From contig SWDT01000114.1 of the NCBI GenBank assembly GCA_009193035.1, forward strand, positions 82,930 to 146,929: 64,000 nucleotides of DNA, in the 5' to 3' direction. Every line of letters starts with the position of its first letter. The stretch's first letter is position 1. Below, piece by piece: positions 12,945 to 24,379 of this stretch. The notes under the pieces were generated by a model. That model did not search any database and was not told the DNA's origin. It saw only the letters and a program-made list of their open reading frames with translations. The stretch is from Halicephalobus mephisto (Eukaryota; Nematoda; Chromadorea; Rhabditida; Panagrolaimidae). A program made the position numbers and the translations under genes.

Positions 12945-13091
12945 ATGAACGTTTCGCAGTTGTCCAATGTGACTAAACGTGAAAAAAGTATCACTTACAT
13001 CAACCTTCTCAACGACCTGCTTGAACCACTTGTTCGGTCAAGAGACGTTCATGAAATGTCAGATTTCTTGTTTTCCGGCCCGTTGAAGTAA
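12945..13091 (+). other. Short exon-like open frame, 48 codons
   Basis: An isolated GC-richer island in otherwise A/T-only DNA. The + strand reads from an ATG through NLLNDLLEPLVRSRDVHEM to TAA with nematode-like codon choice. The - strand also has a short open frame (KFDKSYFNGPENKKSDIS then stop) preceded by a good TTTTCAG acceptor, so strand is undecided. No family recognised. Confidence 0.25.
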
Positions 13092-13954
13092 CTTTTGTCA
13101 AATTTTACTGAAAATAACTTTTTTCAAAAATTTAAAACAATTGTTTAAAAATTTTAAAACATGTTCGAAAAAAATTTTTTTTTTAAAATAAAGTTTTCCA
13201 TTTTTTTTGATTTTTTATAAAATTTCACTTATTTAAAATCAAAATATCGAAAAAAATAAATTAATTAAAATTTAAAAAGTTAAAAAAATTTAAATAAATT
13301 ATTAAAAATTTTCAAAAATGTTCGAAAAAATAAATTTTTTTGAATTTTTAAATAAAATTTAATTAATTTAAAATTATAATATTAATAAAAAAATAAATTA
13401 ATTAAAATTATAAATTTTTAGAAAGTTTAAATTTAAAAAAATTAATTTTTTGAATTTTTTAAATAAAATTAAAAAAATAAATTAATTAAATTTTTAAGTA
13501 AAATTTTATTTATTTAAAATTATAATATTGAAAAAAAATTAATTAATTAAAATTATAAATTTTTAGAAAATTAAGGACTTAAAAAATTGAAGGTGAATAA
13601 AAATTTGGAAATCTTTGTTTTAAATTTTTGTCTGACTTTGTTCTTGATTTATTGGATTTTTAATGAATAAAAAAAATTCGTTAAATGAGTTTTTTCAAAA
13701 AAATACAAATGTTTTTTTCGAAAATAATTTTGATGACGTCATGAAATTTATTTTTTTAATGAAAATTTTTAATAATTGTGAAATTTATTTTTTTTAAATT
13801 TAAATCAAAATTGATGCAAAAAAGTAATTTGGAAAAAATAAATCCCTGCGGCGAAAATTCCTTGATAATGATCAATTTTGGTCGTTTACTGTCGAAAATT
13901 AAAATTTGACTTAAATGGACAGCCGAAGAGAAATGCGAAATGAGCTCCCACAGC

Positions 13955-14640
13955 GAAAATCCCTGAAAATTACGGTAAATTTATTTATTCATGATTAAAA
14001 GTGGAATTTTATACAATAAAATTCAAAAAAAAGAGAAATAAAATTTTGTTTTTAATGAATTTTGAATTTTATAATTTAATAATCTAAATTAAATTAAACA
14101 TAAACAATCATCTAAGATGAGAGAAACATTAATTTTCGTTGTGAAATTCCCTGAAAATTACGGTAAATTTATTTATTCATGATTAAAAGTGGAATTTTGT
14201 ACAATAAAATTTTGTTTTATGTTTTTAATGAATTTTGAATTTTATAATTTAATAATTTGGATTAAATTAAACATAAACAATCATCTAAGATGAGAGAAAC
14301 ATTAATTCTCGTCGCAAAATTCCCTGAAAATTACGGTAAATTTATTTATTCATGATTGAAAGTGGAATTTTGTACAATAAAATTCAAGAAAAAAGAGAAA
14401 TAAAATTTTGTTTTATGTTTTTAATGAATTTTGGATTTTATAATTTAATAATCTAAATTAAATTAAACATAAACAACCATCTAAGATGGGAAAAATATTA
14501 ATTTTCGTTGTGAAATTCCCTGAAAATTACGGTAAATTTATTTATTCATGATTAAAAGTAGAATTTTGTACAATAAAATTTTAAAAATAAAATTTTGTTT
14601 TATAAGTTTTTAATGAATTTTGGATTTTAATTGAAGTAAT
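13955..14640. repeat. ~175-195 bp tandem repeat, four copies
   Basis: Four units, each opening with CCCTGAAAATTACGGTAAAT and containing ATTCATGATTAAAAGTGGAA and AACATAAACAATCATCTAAG. Copies differ mainly by small A/T indels. Confidence 0.85.
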
Positions 14641-14641
14641 A

Positions 14642-15049
14642 TTATCCGATTTTTAAAATCTTAATCTTCGACCGCTGATGATTTCTGATTGTTGAGTACT
14701 TCCCGAGGAAATCAGTTCTCACTTCTGATCCATGTCCTCCGAAAAATTGTATTATTTGTTTACACTCGGTCCCCTGAGGCTCGCCTTTCCGCGTCTTGAC
14801 GAATAGGATTAGCTTTTTTCACCTTTATTCTTGGGCTGAAGGAAATTCCTGATTCAATTGAGAGGCAAACACAGGTTGGCCTAAGTTGACTTTGACGTTC
14901 CCGGAGATCCCTTTATTCGAATCCTGCAAGATCACGTTTTCGTCCTCGTTACGGTGTCCTTTGTCTGTTAAACAGTCGAGCAAGTGGATAACTTTAGGTA
15001 AATCCGGATCAATTTTCGGTAAGTACGACTCGTTTTGGAATACATAAAA
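14642..15049 (-). other. Possible exon or decayed coding segment, unidentified
   Basis: A GC-richer island. One - strand frame is open for 74 codons (15049-14828), broken by TAA-AGG-TGA, then open in the same frame for 58 more codons (14818 to the TAA at 14642-14644). It includes SYLPKIDPDLPKVIHLLDC and QLNQEFPSAQE, then KTRKGEPQGTECKQIIQFF. Codon use is like the real exons nearby. No acceptor of good consensus is seen. It could be a pseudogene, a terminal exon plus 3' UTR, or chance. The + strand has shorter open frames and a GTAAGT at 15020. Confidence 0.3.
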
Positions 15050-15054
15050 TCATA

Positions 15055-15500
15055 CAATCATAAAAAGTAGTAACTTTTTTGTGAAATTCTGAAAAAAAAA
15101 TTTATATAAAAATTAAATTTTTAAAACTTTCCCGTTAAGACCAAAAGCTTAGAAATTTAATTTTTATATGATTTTAGAAACTTCTAAAATTTTTATAATA
15201 AAAAGTAGTAACTTTTTTGTGAAATTCTGAAAAAAAAATTTATATAAAAATTTCCAAAACTTTCCCGTTAAGACCTAAAATTTTGAAATTTACTTTTTAT
15301 ATAATTTTAGAAACTTTTAAAATTATTATAATAAAAAGTAGTAACTTTTTTGTGAAATTCTGAAAAAAAAATTTATATAAAAATTAAATTTTTAAAACTT
15401 TCCCATTAAGACCAAAAACTTTGAAATTTAATTTTTATATAACTTTAGAAACTTCTAAAATTTTTATAATAAAAAGTAGTAATTTTTTTGTGAAATTCCG
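15055..15500. repeat. ~136 bp tandem repeat, 3-4 copies
   Basis: Units begin AAAAAGTAGTAACTTTTTTG and contain AAAACTTTCCCGTTAAGACC. Spacing between starts is 130-140 bp. Confidence 0.8.
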
Positions 15501-15859
15501 AAAAATCAAAATTATGTAATTAAAAAAGTACAAATTTTTCTTTCAAATTTATTTTTTTAAAAATTTTCTATTTTAAAATAAATTTAAATTTTATATTTAT
15601 CTTTATTTTTATTTTCGAAAAAATTTTATTTTTATTTTTATTTTTGAAAAATTTCATACTGTATTCTGTAATTTTATTGAAATACAGTAACTATGGAATT
15701 TCTTTAAAAAATAACTTGTTTTTTCACAATAAAAAAATAATGGAATTTAATTGTATTCTTAGCCTGTTTTGTCAGAAATCTATGATGAAACAATTAAGCC
15801 CATTGAGGGGTTTTCAAGGACAGTGTCCGGTTTTACATCACGAATCAGACTAAGAGAAC

Positions 15860-17700
15860 CATAAAAAACCAAGGACACTCGAGATTCCCAGGACGTCTCC
15901 GATTCGAATATTACTCAAGTTCCACAATAGTTTGATCCCCAGGGACAGAACGTCCCCCTGATACGGTAGTTTTCTATTATCTAAGAAAATTTAAAAATCG
16001 AAAGAAATTTTTCTAATTTTCTTTTAAAATTAATCAGTACTATTTTTCGATTTTCTTATAGTTTTTAACTTTTTCGAAAATGTTAAAAAATTAAAAACAC
16101 TCGAGATTCTGAGGACGTTTTCTGTTCGAACACTAATTGACTTTCATGATAGTTTGATCCCCAGCGGCAGAAAGATTTTTCTAAATTTATTATTTTTTGT
16201 CTAAGATAATAAAAAAATTAAAAAATCAAAAGAAATTTTTCTAATTTTCTTTTAAAATTAATCAGTACTATTTTTCGATCTTTTTTATAGTTTTTAACTT
16301 TTTTGAAAATGTTAAAAAATTAAGAGCACTTGAGATTCTTAGGATGTCTAACCCAAGTACTACTCAAGCTCTACAGCGTTTGACTGACCAGATCAAAAGA
16401 TATGCGTGGTTTTGAACTCTAACGGGAAAAATAACCTTAGGGTTGACCATTTTTCCATTTTTCCGTTTTATTGAAAAATAAAAAAATTCGAAAAACGCAC
16501 GTAATTGACATTTTTATATTAATTCTGAAATCTATCACTTTTTCTGATCCGTTTTTTTAAATTTGTTCAATATTTTAAAAAATAAAAAAACTAAGATTTT
16601 CGAAATTTTCAAAGATGTCTCCGATACGATACTAACCGAGCCCAACGGCACTTGACCGGCCAGATCGAAGGACACAGCGTGGTTCGAGTTTAAGCTGCTG
16701 CTTCGTATATTGGTCCAAACCACGTTTATCGTTTTTTTGTGGACCAGAGAAAAATTCAACAAAAAGTAGAAAAATAAATTTTCTATAGTATCTCCAACAG
16801 ACCATCATCATCTTCCCAATGTTTACTTTATAACGTGTCCGAATTTCTTTGGTAAAAAATTTAAGCCAGGAACATTCGAGATTCCGAGGACGTTTTTTAT
16901 TCGAATACTAATTGACTTTCATGATACAGTGGAATCTCGATATAAGACCCCCCAGGCTATAAGGTACGATTTTAAGGAATTTTAGCCATATTCTACCCTC
17001 AATATAAGACACCCCAGGCTGTAAGGTACGATTTTAAAGAATTTTAGTCATATTCGACCCTCGATATAACACACCCCAGACTATAAGGTACGATTTTAAG
17101 GAATTTTAGTCATATTCTATCCTCGATATAACACACCTCAGGCTATAAGGTACGATTTTAAGGAATTTTAGTCATATTCGACCCTCGATATAAGACACCC
17201 CAGGCTATAAGGCACGATTCGTCCGGTCCCTTGAGGGTGCCTTATATCGAGATTCCACTGTAGTTTGATCCCCAGCGGCAGAAAGATTTTTCTAACTTTA
17301 TTATTTTTTGTCTAAGAAAATTTAAAAAATTTAAAAATCAAAAGAAATTTTCCTAATTTTCTTTTAAAATTAATCAATACTATTTTTCGATCTTTTTATA
17401 GTTTTTAACTTTTTCGAAAATGTTAAAAAATTAAAAACACTCGAGATTCTGAGGACGTTTTCTGTTCGAATAATAATTGACTTTTATGATAGTTTGATCC
17501 CCAGCGGCAGAAAGATTTTTCTAACTTTATTATTTTTTGTCTAAGAAAATTTAAAAAATTTAAAAATTAAAAGAAATTTTCCTAATTTTCTTTTAAAATT
17601 AATCAATACTATTTTTCGATCTTTTTATAGTTTTTAACTTTTTCGAAAATGTTCAAAAAATTAAAATATTCGAAATCCCCAGGATGTCTCCGATTCAAGT
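15860..17700. repeat. ~228 bp tandem array, about seven diverged units
   Basis: Units recur near 15870, 16098, 16324, 16600, 16871, 17437 and 17665, each with a variant of CACTCGAGATTCTGAGGACG followed by TAGTTTGATCCCCAGCGGCA or by a divergent segment including CAGATC. One unit is interrupted by the MITE at 16925-17262. Confidence 0.8.
16925..17262. mobile_element. pogo/Tigger-like MITE with internal tandem repeats
   Basis: Ends are TA-CAGTGGAATCTCGATATAAG and CTTATATCGAGATTCCACTG-TA, a near-perfect ~22 bp terminal inverted repeat with a TA duplication. The interior is about five copies of a ~61-bp unit containing CCCCAGGCTATAAGGTACGA that repeats the TIR sequence. The empty site is visible in sister repeat units at about 16150 and 17485, where TTATGA-TA-GTTTGATCC is uninterrupted. 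Confidence 0.93.
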
Positions 17701-17877
17701 ATTGCTTAAGCCCTGCAGCGTTTGGTTGGCCAGATCAGAATATATAACGTGGTTGATCCCTAGCGACAAATCCACAGATCCACTAGAGCACTTTACAGAA
17801 CAGTCCTCATCTTTGGAATTATTGAGAATCCGCTTTCCTTTTTTCACTCTCCAATTTTCGGTCAAAACGGAAAACAA
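17695..17877 (-). other. Open frame in repeat array, possible decayed exon
   Basis: The - strand frame reads NWRVKKGKRILNNSKDEDC through SVDLSLGINHVIYSDLANQ to a stop. The end of this frame aligns with a frame near 16620-16690 on the same strand (NHAVSFDLAGQVPLGSVSI), showing that both derive from one repeated sequence. Coding status is doubtful because the unit is a tandem repeat with stops in other copies. Confidence 0.2.
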
Positions 17878-17983
17878 ACATAAATTTCAAATTTGAATTG
17901 ATCGATTAGAGGCAAATCCTTGTTCTGACAGTTTTTCGAACTATTCCAAGCGTTTCGGAGCAGAACGGGGGAGTTGGCACAGA

Positions 17984-18361
17984 CAAAAAAGCGTAACTTT
18001 TGGCTCAGTAACAAATGTAAATCGTCACTATTATTTTTTAATTTCCGTCACAAAAGTCAAATATTCATAAAAATGTGACTTTTTTGTTATATTTACTAAT
18101 TGTTACAGAGCCAAAAGTCATGCTTTTATGTGTATAGAGACTTTGGATAGTGACTAGAAAGCCCTGATTTGAGTTCGAAATAGACACTATCCAAAGTCTC
18201 TGCACACAAAAAAGCGTAACTTTTGGCCCAGTAACAAATGCAAATCGTCACTATTATTTTTTAATTTTCGTCACAAAAGTCAAATATTCATAAAAATGTG
18301 ACGATTCTTATATTTTTGTTATACTTGGCAATTGTTACAGAGCCAAAAGTTGCGTTTTTTG
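17984..18361. mobile_element. Dimeric MITE (GTAACTTTTGG family)
   Basis: Two ~150-bp elements, each a hairpin bounded by AAAAGCGTAACTTTTGGC and the complementary CCAAAAGT end. They are joined by an ~80-bp spacer that is itself palindromic, with arms AGAGACTTTGGATAGTG and CACTATCCAAAGTCTCT. Same arrangement at 19377-19985, 28745-29125 and 40249-40628. Confidence 0.85.
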
Positions 18362-18575
18362 AATGCACTTGTTTCTGTCCAGATCGAGCTCAAGACCATT
18401 TGACCGAAATTTTTATTTAAATTTTTCAAAATTAAAATTTTTTTAAATTAAAATTTTTTAAAATTGAAATTTTTTAAATTGAAATTTTTTAAAATTGAAA
18501 TTTTTTAAATTTATCTAGATTATTTCGTAAAATTTCCATCTTTAATTTAATAATAGCGTGATATCGGAATCGTAC

Positions 18576-18778
18576 CTTTCTGTTTCGATCTTATCTGACG
18601 TTGGAATTATGATTTCCATTGTTTCCCGATTTTTCTCTTTTTGAAGAAGCCGGAATCGATCTGTCTTGTCCGAATCTTCTCGAAAAATTTTTGATCCGAA
18701 AATCTCCAAGGTCCAATTTGTTTCTTTTTTGATTTTTGAAAGCCGGTTTCGAATCAGATTCGTTAAGACAAAAAGTGA
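18576..18778 (-). other. Possible exon, unidentified protein
   Basis: A GC-richer island whose - strand frame is open for about 67 codons, while the two + strand frames checked through it are closed early. It contains ETNWTLEIFGSKIFREDSDK and TMEIIIPTSDKIETE and ends in a plausible donor AG|GTACGA. The product would be charged and soluble. No good acceptor is visible at the 5' side. Not recognised. Confidence 0.35.
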
Positions 18779-19249
18779 TTAGGTTTTATTATTATCAAAG
18801 AAATCGGTCAGCCATCTGTAGTCTCAGTTGGAATATCTGCTAGCTAGTTTTTTTAAAAAAAACGTGTTTTTATTTTTTGAACGAGTTTTTGATATTTTTC
18901 GCTTCAGGAAACCGAAAATAAATATAATTTTTGCAGAATATTTGTCCACAAATTTGAATTTTTCGATTTGGAAAATACAATTTTTTAAACATATTCAAAA
19001 AAATAAAAATTAAAAAAAAACTAAAATAATTTTTTAAAGATATTCAAAAAAAATTTTTTAAATTAAAATGTTTTTAAAGATATTCGAAAAAATAAAAATT
19101 TAAAAAAAAACTAAAATAATTTTTAAACATATTCAAAAAAATAAAAATTTTTAAAATCTGAAATAATTTTTTAAAAAGATTTTTATGAAAAAAATTTAAA
19201 ATATTTTTTAAAGATTTTTATGAAAAAACAAAAATTTTCGTTTTAAGAC

Positions 19250-19370
19250 CTGATTTGATGGTAAATCTTATCCTCTCCATAAATGTCCATTTTGGACATT
19301 TCCAATTTCTCTGTTGGATTACGGACTGTCCGATCAATTCACTCGTGAACATCGATTTTCCGAGATCCAT
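19250..19370 (-). other. Possible exon, unidentified protein
   Basis: The - strand frame from ATG at 19370 contains KSMFTSELIGQSVIQQRNW and CPKWTFMERIRFTIKS and ends at a possible donor G|GTCTTA. The + strand also has open frames here, so evidence is weak. It abuts the MITE trimer. Confidence 0.25.
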
Positions 19371-19376
19371 CCGGAC

Positions 19377-19985
19377 ACCAAAATCGTAACTTTTGGTTTC
19401 TTAACACTTGCCAAATGTAACAAAATAGAACAATCGTCACATTTTTATGGATATTTGATTTTTTCGACGAAAATTAAAAAATAATAGTGACGATTTATAT
19501 TTGTTACTGTGCCAAAAGTTACGCTTTCTTTTGTGTGCAGAGATTTTGGATAGTGTCTATCTCCAACTCAAATCAGGGCTTTCTAGTCACTATCCAGTTT
19601 CTATACACATAAAATCATAACTTTTAGCTCTGTAACAATTAGTAAATGTAACAAAAAAATCACATTTTTATGGATATTAGATATTTGTGACAAAAATTAC
19701 AACTTAATATTGACGATTTGCATTTGTTACTATGTCAAAAACTGCGATTTTTTGTGTGCAGAGATTTTGAATAGTGACTATTTCGAACTCAAATCAGGGC
19801 TTTCTAGTCACTATCCAGTTTCTATACACATAAAATCGTAACTTTTGGCTCTGTAACAATTACTAAATGTAACAAAAAAGTCACATTTTTATGAATATTT
19901 GACTTTTGTGACGGAAATTAAAAAATAATAGTGACGATTTATATTTGTTACTGAGCCAAAAGTTACGCTTCCTTTTGTGTGCGAA
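19377..19985. mobile_element. Trimeric MITE (GTAACTTTTGG family)
   Basis: Three element units at about 19377-19528, 19605-19752 and 19827-19980 are separated by two copies of the palindromic ~80-bp spacer, seen here in reverse orientation relative to 17984-18361. Confidence 0.85.
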
Positions 19986-20099
19986 CCTTGTTTGTCCATT
20001 CAAAAATCTTCGTCAAAATAACCTTGGTCAAGTTTCTCCACTGATAACGAGCCTGCCAAAACATCATCACTTCTGATCCGAAAAGTGAAACATCATTGC

Positions 20100-20720
20100 T
20101 TTCATTATTTTAAAAAAATTAAATTTTTTTGATGATTTTTGAATGAGATTTTTTTTAATCAATTCAAAATTATTATTTTATTTTTAAAGAAGTTCTCAAA
20201 TAGAAAATTATTTTAAAAATTGTTTAAAAATTCTGAAATAAGAATTTTTTTAAATTGTTTAAAAAATTTATTTAAAGATTCTCGAAGGGAAAATTTTTCT
20301 AAAATTTATTTTAAAATCCTGAAATAGGAAATTTTAAAAAAATTCTGAAATAAAAATTATTTTAAAAATTGTTTAAAAAATTCTGAAATAAAAATTATTT
20401 TAAAAATTCTTTAAAAAATTTTAAAATTCTGAAATAAAATTTTTCTAAAAATTGTTTAAAAAATTTATTTAAAGATTCTCGAAGGGAAAATTTTTCTAAA
20501 ATTTATTTTAAAATCCTGAAATAGGATATTTTTAAAAAATTCTGAAATAAAAATTATTTTAGAAAATTTTTAAATTTTGAAATAAAATTTTTTTAAATTG
20601 TTTAAAAAATTTATTTAAAGATTCTCGAAGGGAAAATTTGTTTAGCTGTTTTCGAACGGAAAATTTATCTAAAAGGTTCTCGGAGGAAAAATTTGTCCAG
20701 CTGTTCTTGAATTGAAAATT
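20100..20720. repeat. ~180 bp AT-rich tandem repeat, about three copies
   Basis: Units contain TTTAAAGATTCTCGAAGGGA and ATTTTAAAATCCTGAAATAG. The adjacent 20760-20840 is a GC-richer island with short open frames on both strands (- strand GRFIVSAPGALSDVNLNDR; + strand SLRFTSDKAPGAETINRP ending CAG|GTCACT) that I cannot assign. Confidence 0.7.
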
Positions 20721-21479
20721 TAATTTTCGGAATTAATTCAAGGTTAACGTATTTTTAAAGCGGTGATGTTCACAACAGACGGTCATTGAGATTCACATCT
20801 GATAAGGCTCCTGGCGCCGAGACTATAAATCGGCCAACACAGGTCACTTATCTTTTTTTACAACCTAAATTGGTTTCGATCTAAAAAAACTTGTATAAAT
20901 TCAATTTTTCCGTTAAATATAGTTTTTTTTTTAAATTAAAATTTTTTTTGTTAAATATAATATTTTTTTAAATTAAAACTTTTTTTAAATTCAATTTTTT
21001 TTTTGTTAAATATAAAATTTTTTAAAATTAAACCTTTTTGTTAAATTTAAACTTTTTTTGTTAAATATAAAATTTTTCTAAATTAAAACCTTTTTGTTAA
21101 ATTAAAACTTTTTTGTTAAATATAAAATTTTTTTAAATTAAAACTGTTTTATTAAATTAAAAACTTTGTTAAATTTCAAATCTTTTTAATTCAAATTTTT
21201 TAATTAAAAATTTTTAAAAAATTTAAATTTCTTAATTTTTTTCAAAGGTCCGTTGTGTACTTATTTGAGAGGTTTTTAGAAAACGTTCTTGTGCATTTTC
21301 CATCTTTCAAAAAACTGGAGTAGAACATTTTTACGGATCGTCAAAAATGAACGGAAAAACTGTGAAAATTGGTCTTGCCCAATTGGATCGATACTTGTCT
21401 AATATTAAATCATCATAATATTATAAAAAATAATATGTAAGTTTCGTCATCAAGTCCTCTCGACGCGAAATTAAAAAAT

Positions 21480-22600
21480 TTTTGAACTTTTTTTAAAAAA
21501 AATTTAGATTTTTTTGGAAAATTTTTAAACTTTTTTTTTAATTTAGATTTTTTTAGAAAAGTTTTGAACCTTTTTTTTTAAAAAATTTAGATTTTTTTGG
21601 AACATTTTTGAACTTTTTTTTAATTTAGATTTTTTTAGAAAAGTTTTGAACCTTTTTTTTAAAAAAATTTAGATTTTTTTGGAAAATTTTTGAACTTTTT
21701 TTTAATTTAGATTTTTTTAGAAAAGTTTTGAACCTTTTTTTTAAAAAAATTTAGATTTTTATGGAAAAGTTTAAAAACCTTGAGATTTTTGAAAAGTTAT
21801 AAAATTTTTACTCCAGATAATTTCAAATCTAGAATTTATGAGTTTGATTACGTCATAAATATTTTTTGCTCTGGTATAATTTAAAAATCGAGACACATGC
21901 TCGGGACACTGATATCTAAGAAATCGGTGTCATAATCAATTTCAGATATTCTTAAATTTGATCAAAAAGTACTTAGAAATAAATACTCGAACCTGTAGAT
22001 TCTGAATCTGAAGTCAGAATTCTGGATTCTGGGGATTAAATATTGATTCTGATTTCAGATTAAGAATCTACGGGTTTGATTACAGTATTATAAGTATTTT
22101 TTGCTCTGGTATAATTTGAAAATTAAGATATAAATGTCCGAGACACTGATATCTAAGAAATCGGTGTCATAATCAATTTCAAATATTCTTAAATTTGATC
22201 AAAAAGTACTTAGAAATAAATACTCGAACCTGTAGATTCTGAATCTGAAGTCAGAATTCTGGATTCTGGAGGTATAATGTTGATTCTGATTCCAGATTAA
22301 GAATCTACGGGTTTGATTACAGTATTATAAGTATTTTTTACTCAGATATAATTTGAAAATTAAGATATAAATGTCCAGGACACTGATATCTAAGAAATCA
22401 ATGTCATAATCAATTTCAGATATTCTTAAATTTGATCAAAAAGTACTTAGAAATAAATACTCGAATCTGTAGATTCTGAATCCAAAATTCCCAAGGTCAA
22501 CTTTTGATTCTGATTCCAGATTAAGAATCTACGGGTTTGATTACAGTATTATAAACTTTTTTTACTCTGGTATAATTTGACTCTCGATATAACGTAATCC
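21480..22600. repeat. Two tandem arrays: ~105 bp and ~236 bp units
   Basis: 21480-21780 repeats a T-rich unit with TTAGAAAAGTTTTGAACC. 21790-22600 holds three to four copies of a ~236-bp unit containing AGTACTTAGAAATAAATACT, TGTAGATTCTGAATCTGAAG and AAGTATTTTTTGCTCTGGTA. The second unit is related to repeats at 54300-54660, 56700-57240 and 62380-63180. Confidence 0.8.
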
Positions 22601-22930
22601 GAGAGACAGGATAAAAACTAAGTTAAATCGAGATTTCAAATTTCAAATTTTATTTCAAATTTTATTCCTATTTCGCACAGAAAAGCAACAAAGTTATCTA
22701 CAATCTTTAAAGTGACTAGATTTTATAAATGACTACTTTCTAAGTTAAATCGAGAGTTAATTAATATTATTTTTAAAAAAATTTTCCCAGGACCGAAAAA
22801 TATTATATAAAATCGAAAGTCAACGGTAATTTCAAAATTAAGACACACGTGTTCAAAACACAAATGACACATAAGCGGAAATTTTCGATTAGATTTTAGG
22901 TATTTTTTAAATTATAATTAGTCATTGTAC

Positions 22931-23051
22931 CGATTTCCATCTCCCCCGCAAAATTTGACACAGATGATTTAGATTTCGGACAATTTACTGATTCATTCAG
23001 CCATCGATAGGCCCGTTTTGTCATTTTTGAAGGAGTGTCTTTTGCAATTTT
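22931..23051 (-). other. Possible exon, unidentified protein
   Basis: The - strand frame has a plausible acceptor (TTTTTATTGAAG before 23051) and donor (ATCG|GTACAA). It reads KIAKDTPSKMTKRAYRWLNE then SVNCPKSKSSVSNFAGEMEI. Phase would allow joining to the frame at 23188-23319. No family recognised. Confidence 0.3.
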
Positions 23052-23187
23052 CTTCAATAAAAACAGAAAATACATTTTTAGTCTCACCTTTGATCGATTT
23101 TAATTTTAAAATTTTACGTTTTTTCTTTAAATTTTTTGTGAATAAAGAAAACAAGCTTAAGCTTCTTCGAAAAAAATTTTTTTAATC

Positions 23188-23319
23188 CTAAATTGTCGAA
23201 ACTCTTGCGCAAATTTTTGACGGAAGTTGTTTAATTTTCGGATTTAGTTGTTCATTTTTCTTTGAAGAAAACTGTTTTTGAACAGATGCGTGGGCAAATC
23301 GGGTTTCCGTGGCCAACCA
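23188..23319 (-). other. Possible exon, unidentified protein
   Basis: The - strand frame is open for 43 codons, including RFAHASVQKQFSSKKNEQLN and PKIKQLPSKICARVSTI. A donor at AGA|GTTTCG would keep phase 0 with the next island at 23051. The + strand and one other - frame are also open over part of it, so confidence is low. Confidence 0.25.
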
Positions 23320-23419
23320 TTAGCCAGTTTCTTACTTAATTTAAAAAATAACTAATTTGAACCCTCGACTATTCTTCTTGTTTGAAAAGTGGAAATATTT
23401 GCGTGATTCTCTAAGTTCT

Positions 23420-24160
23420 TTCCTAGTAAAATTTGCTCCCCAGTAACAATTTCTCTCTGATGACGTTCCTTCTTAGTGGCATTTGCTTTTCCAGCAACAG
23501 TTTCTTCTCGATAGTAGTTCATTCTTAGTGATAGTTCTTCCCCAACAACAGTTTCTCCCTGATAACGTTCCTTCTTAGTGGCATTTGCTTTTCCAGCAAC
23601 AGTTTCTTCTTGATATTAATTCCTCTTTAGTGATAGTTTCTCCCTGAAGATAGTTCTTCCCCAGTAACAATTTCTCTCTGATGACGTTCCTTCTTAGTGG
23701 CATTTGCTTCTCCAGCAACAGTTTCCTCTCGATAGTAGTTCTTCTTTAGTGATAGTTCATTCCTAATGACATTTGCTCGCTCTATTTCGTAAAATTTACA
23801 TAATTTCTTTCGCTTTTTAGTAGTTAAATTACCTTAATATTTCGATTACATAAGAAAATAATTTAAAAACTGAATTTAGAAATAAGCGTGAATCAAAAGA
23901 GAGCATTTATCACCAAGGGATCAACTGTCACTAAGGAGTATTTATCACTAGGGGATCAGCTATCGCTGGGGAGTATTTATCACCGAGGGATCAACTGTCA
24001 CTAAGGAGTATTTATCACTAGGGGATCAGCTATCGCTGGGGAGTATTTATCACTAGGGGATCAACTGTTACTAAAGAACATTTATCACCGAGGGATCAAC
24101 TGTCACTAAGGAGTATTTATCACTAGGGGATCAACTGTCACTGAAAAGCAAATATCGCTA
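23420..24160. repeat. Two adjacent tandem arrays
   Basis: 23420-23770 repeats variants of GACGTTCCTTCTTAGTGGCA and CCAGCAACAGTTTCT. 23905-24150 is a clean 35-bp array, about seven copies, containing GAGTATTTATCACTAGGGGA and TCAACTGTCACTAAG. Short related flanks (CTGTTTGAAAAGTGGAAATG) occur at 23379 and 24210, bracketing both arrays. Confidence 0.8.
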
Positions 24161-24239
24161 GGGTAGTACCTGTTATACAACTTAATTTGACCCTCGATCA
24201 TTTTTCCTGTTTGAAAAGTGGAAATGTTTGCGCACCTTG

Positions 24240-24350
24240 TCTTCTCAATTTCGCCTCTTCACTTTCTCCGTGATTCGCTGTAGGTAATTGATTCGATCAA
24301 TGTCATACTTCTTTTGAAATTGGACAATTTAATGGTTTTTTTGGTTTCAT
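24240..24350 (-). other. Possible 5' exons, unidentified protein
   Basis: The - strand ATG at 24350 begins KPKKPLNCPISKE before a possible donor GTATGA. An overlapping frame reads KKYDIDRINYLQRITEKVK. If real this would be the start of the - strand gene suggested by the islands down to 14642. Weak evidence. Confidence 0.2.
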
Positions 24351-24379
24351 TTTGGAAGTTAATGGCGCGTTTTTGTCAC

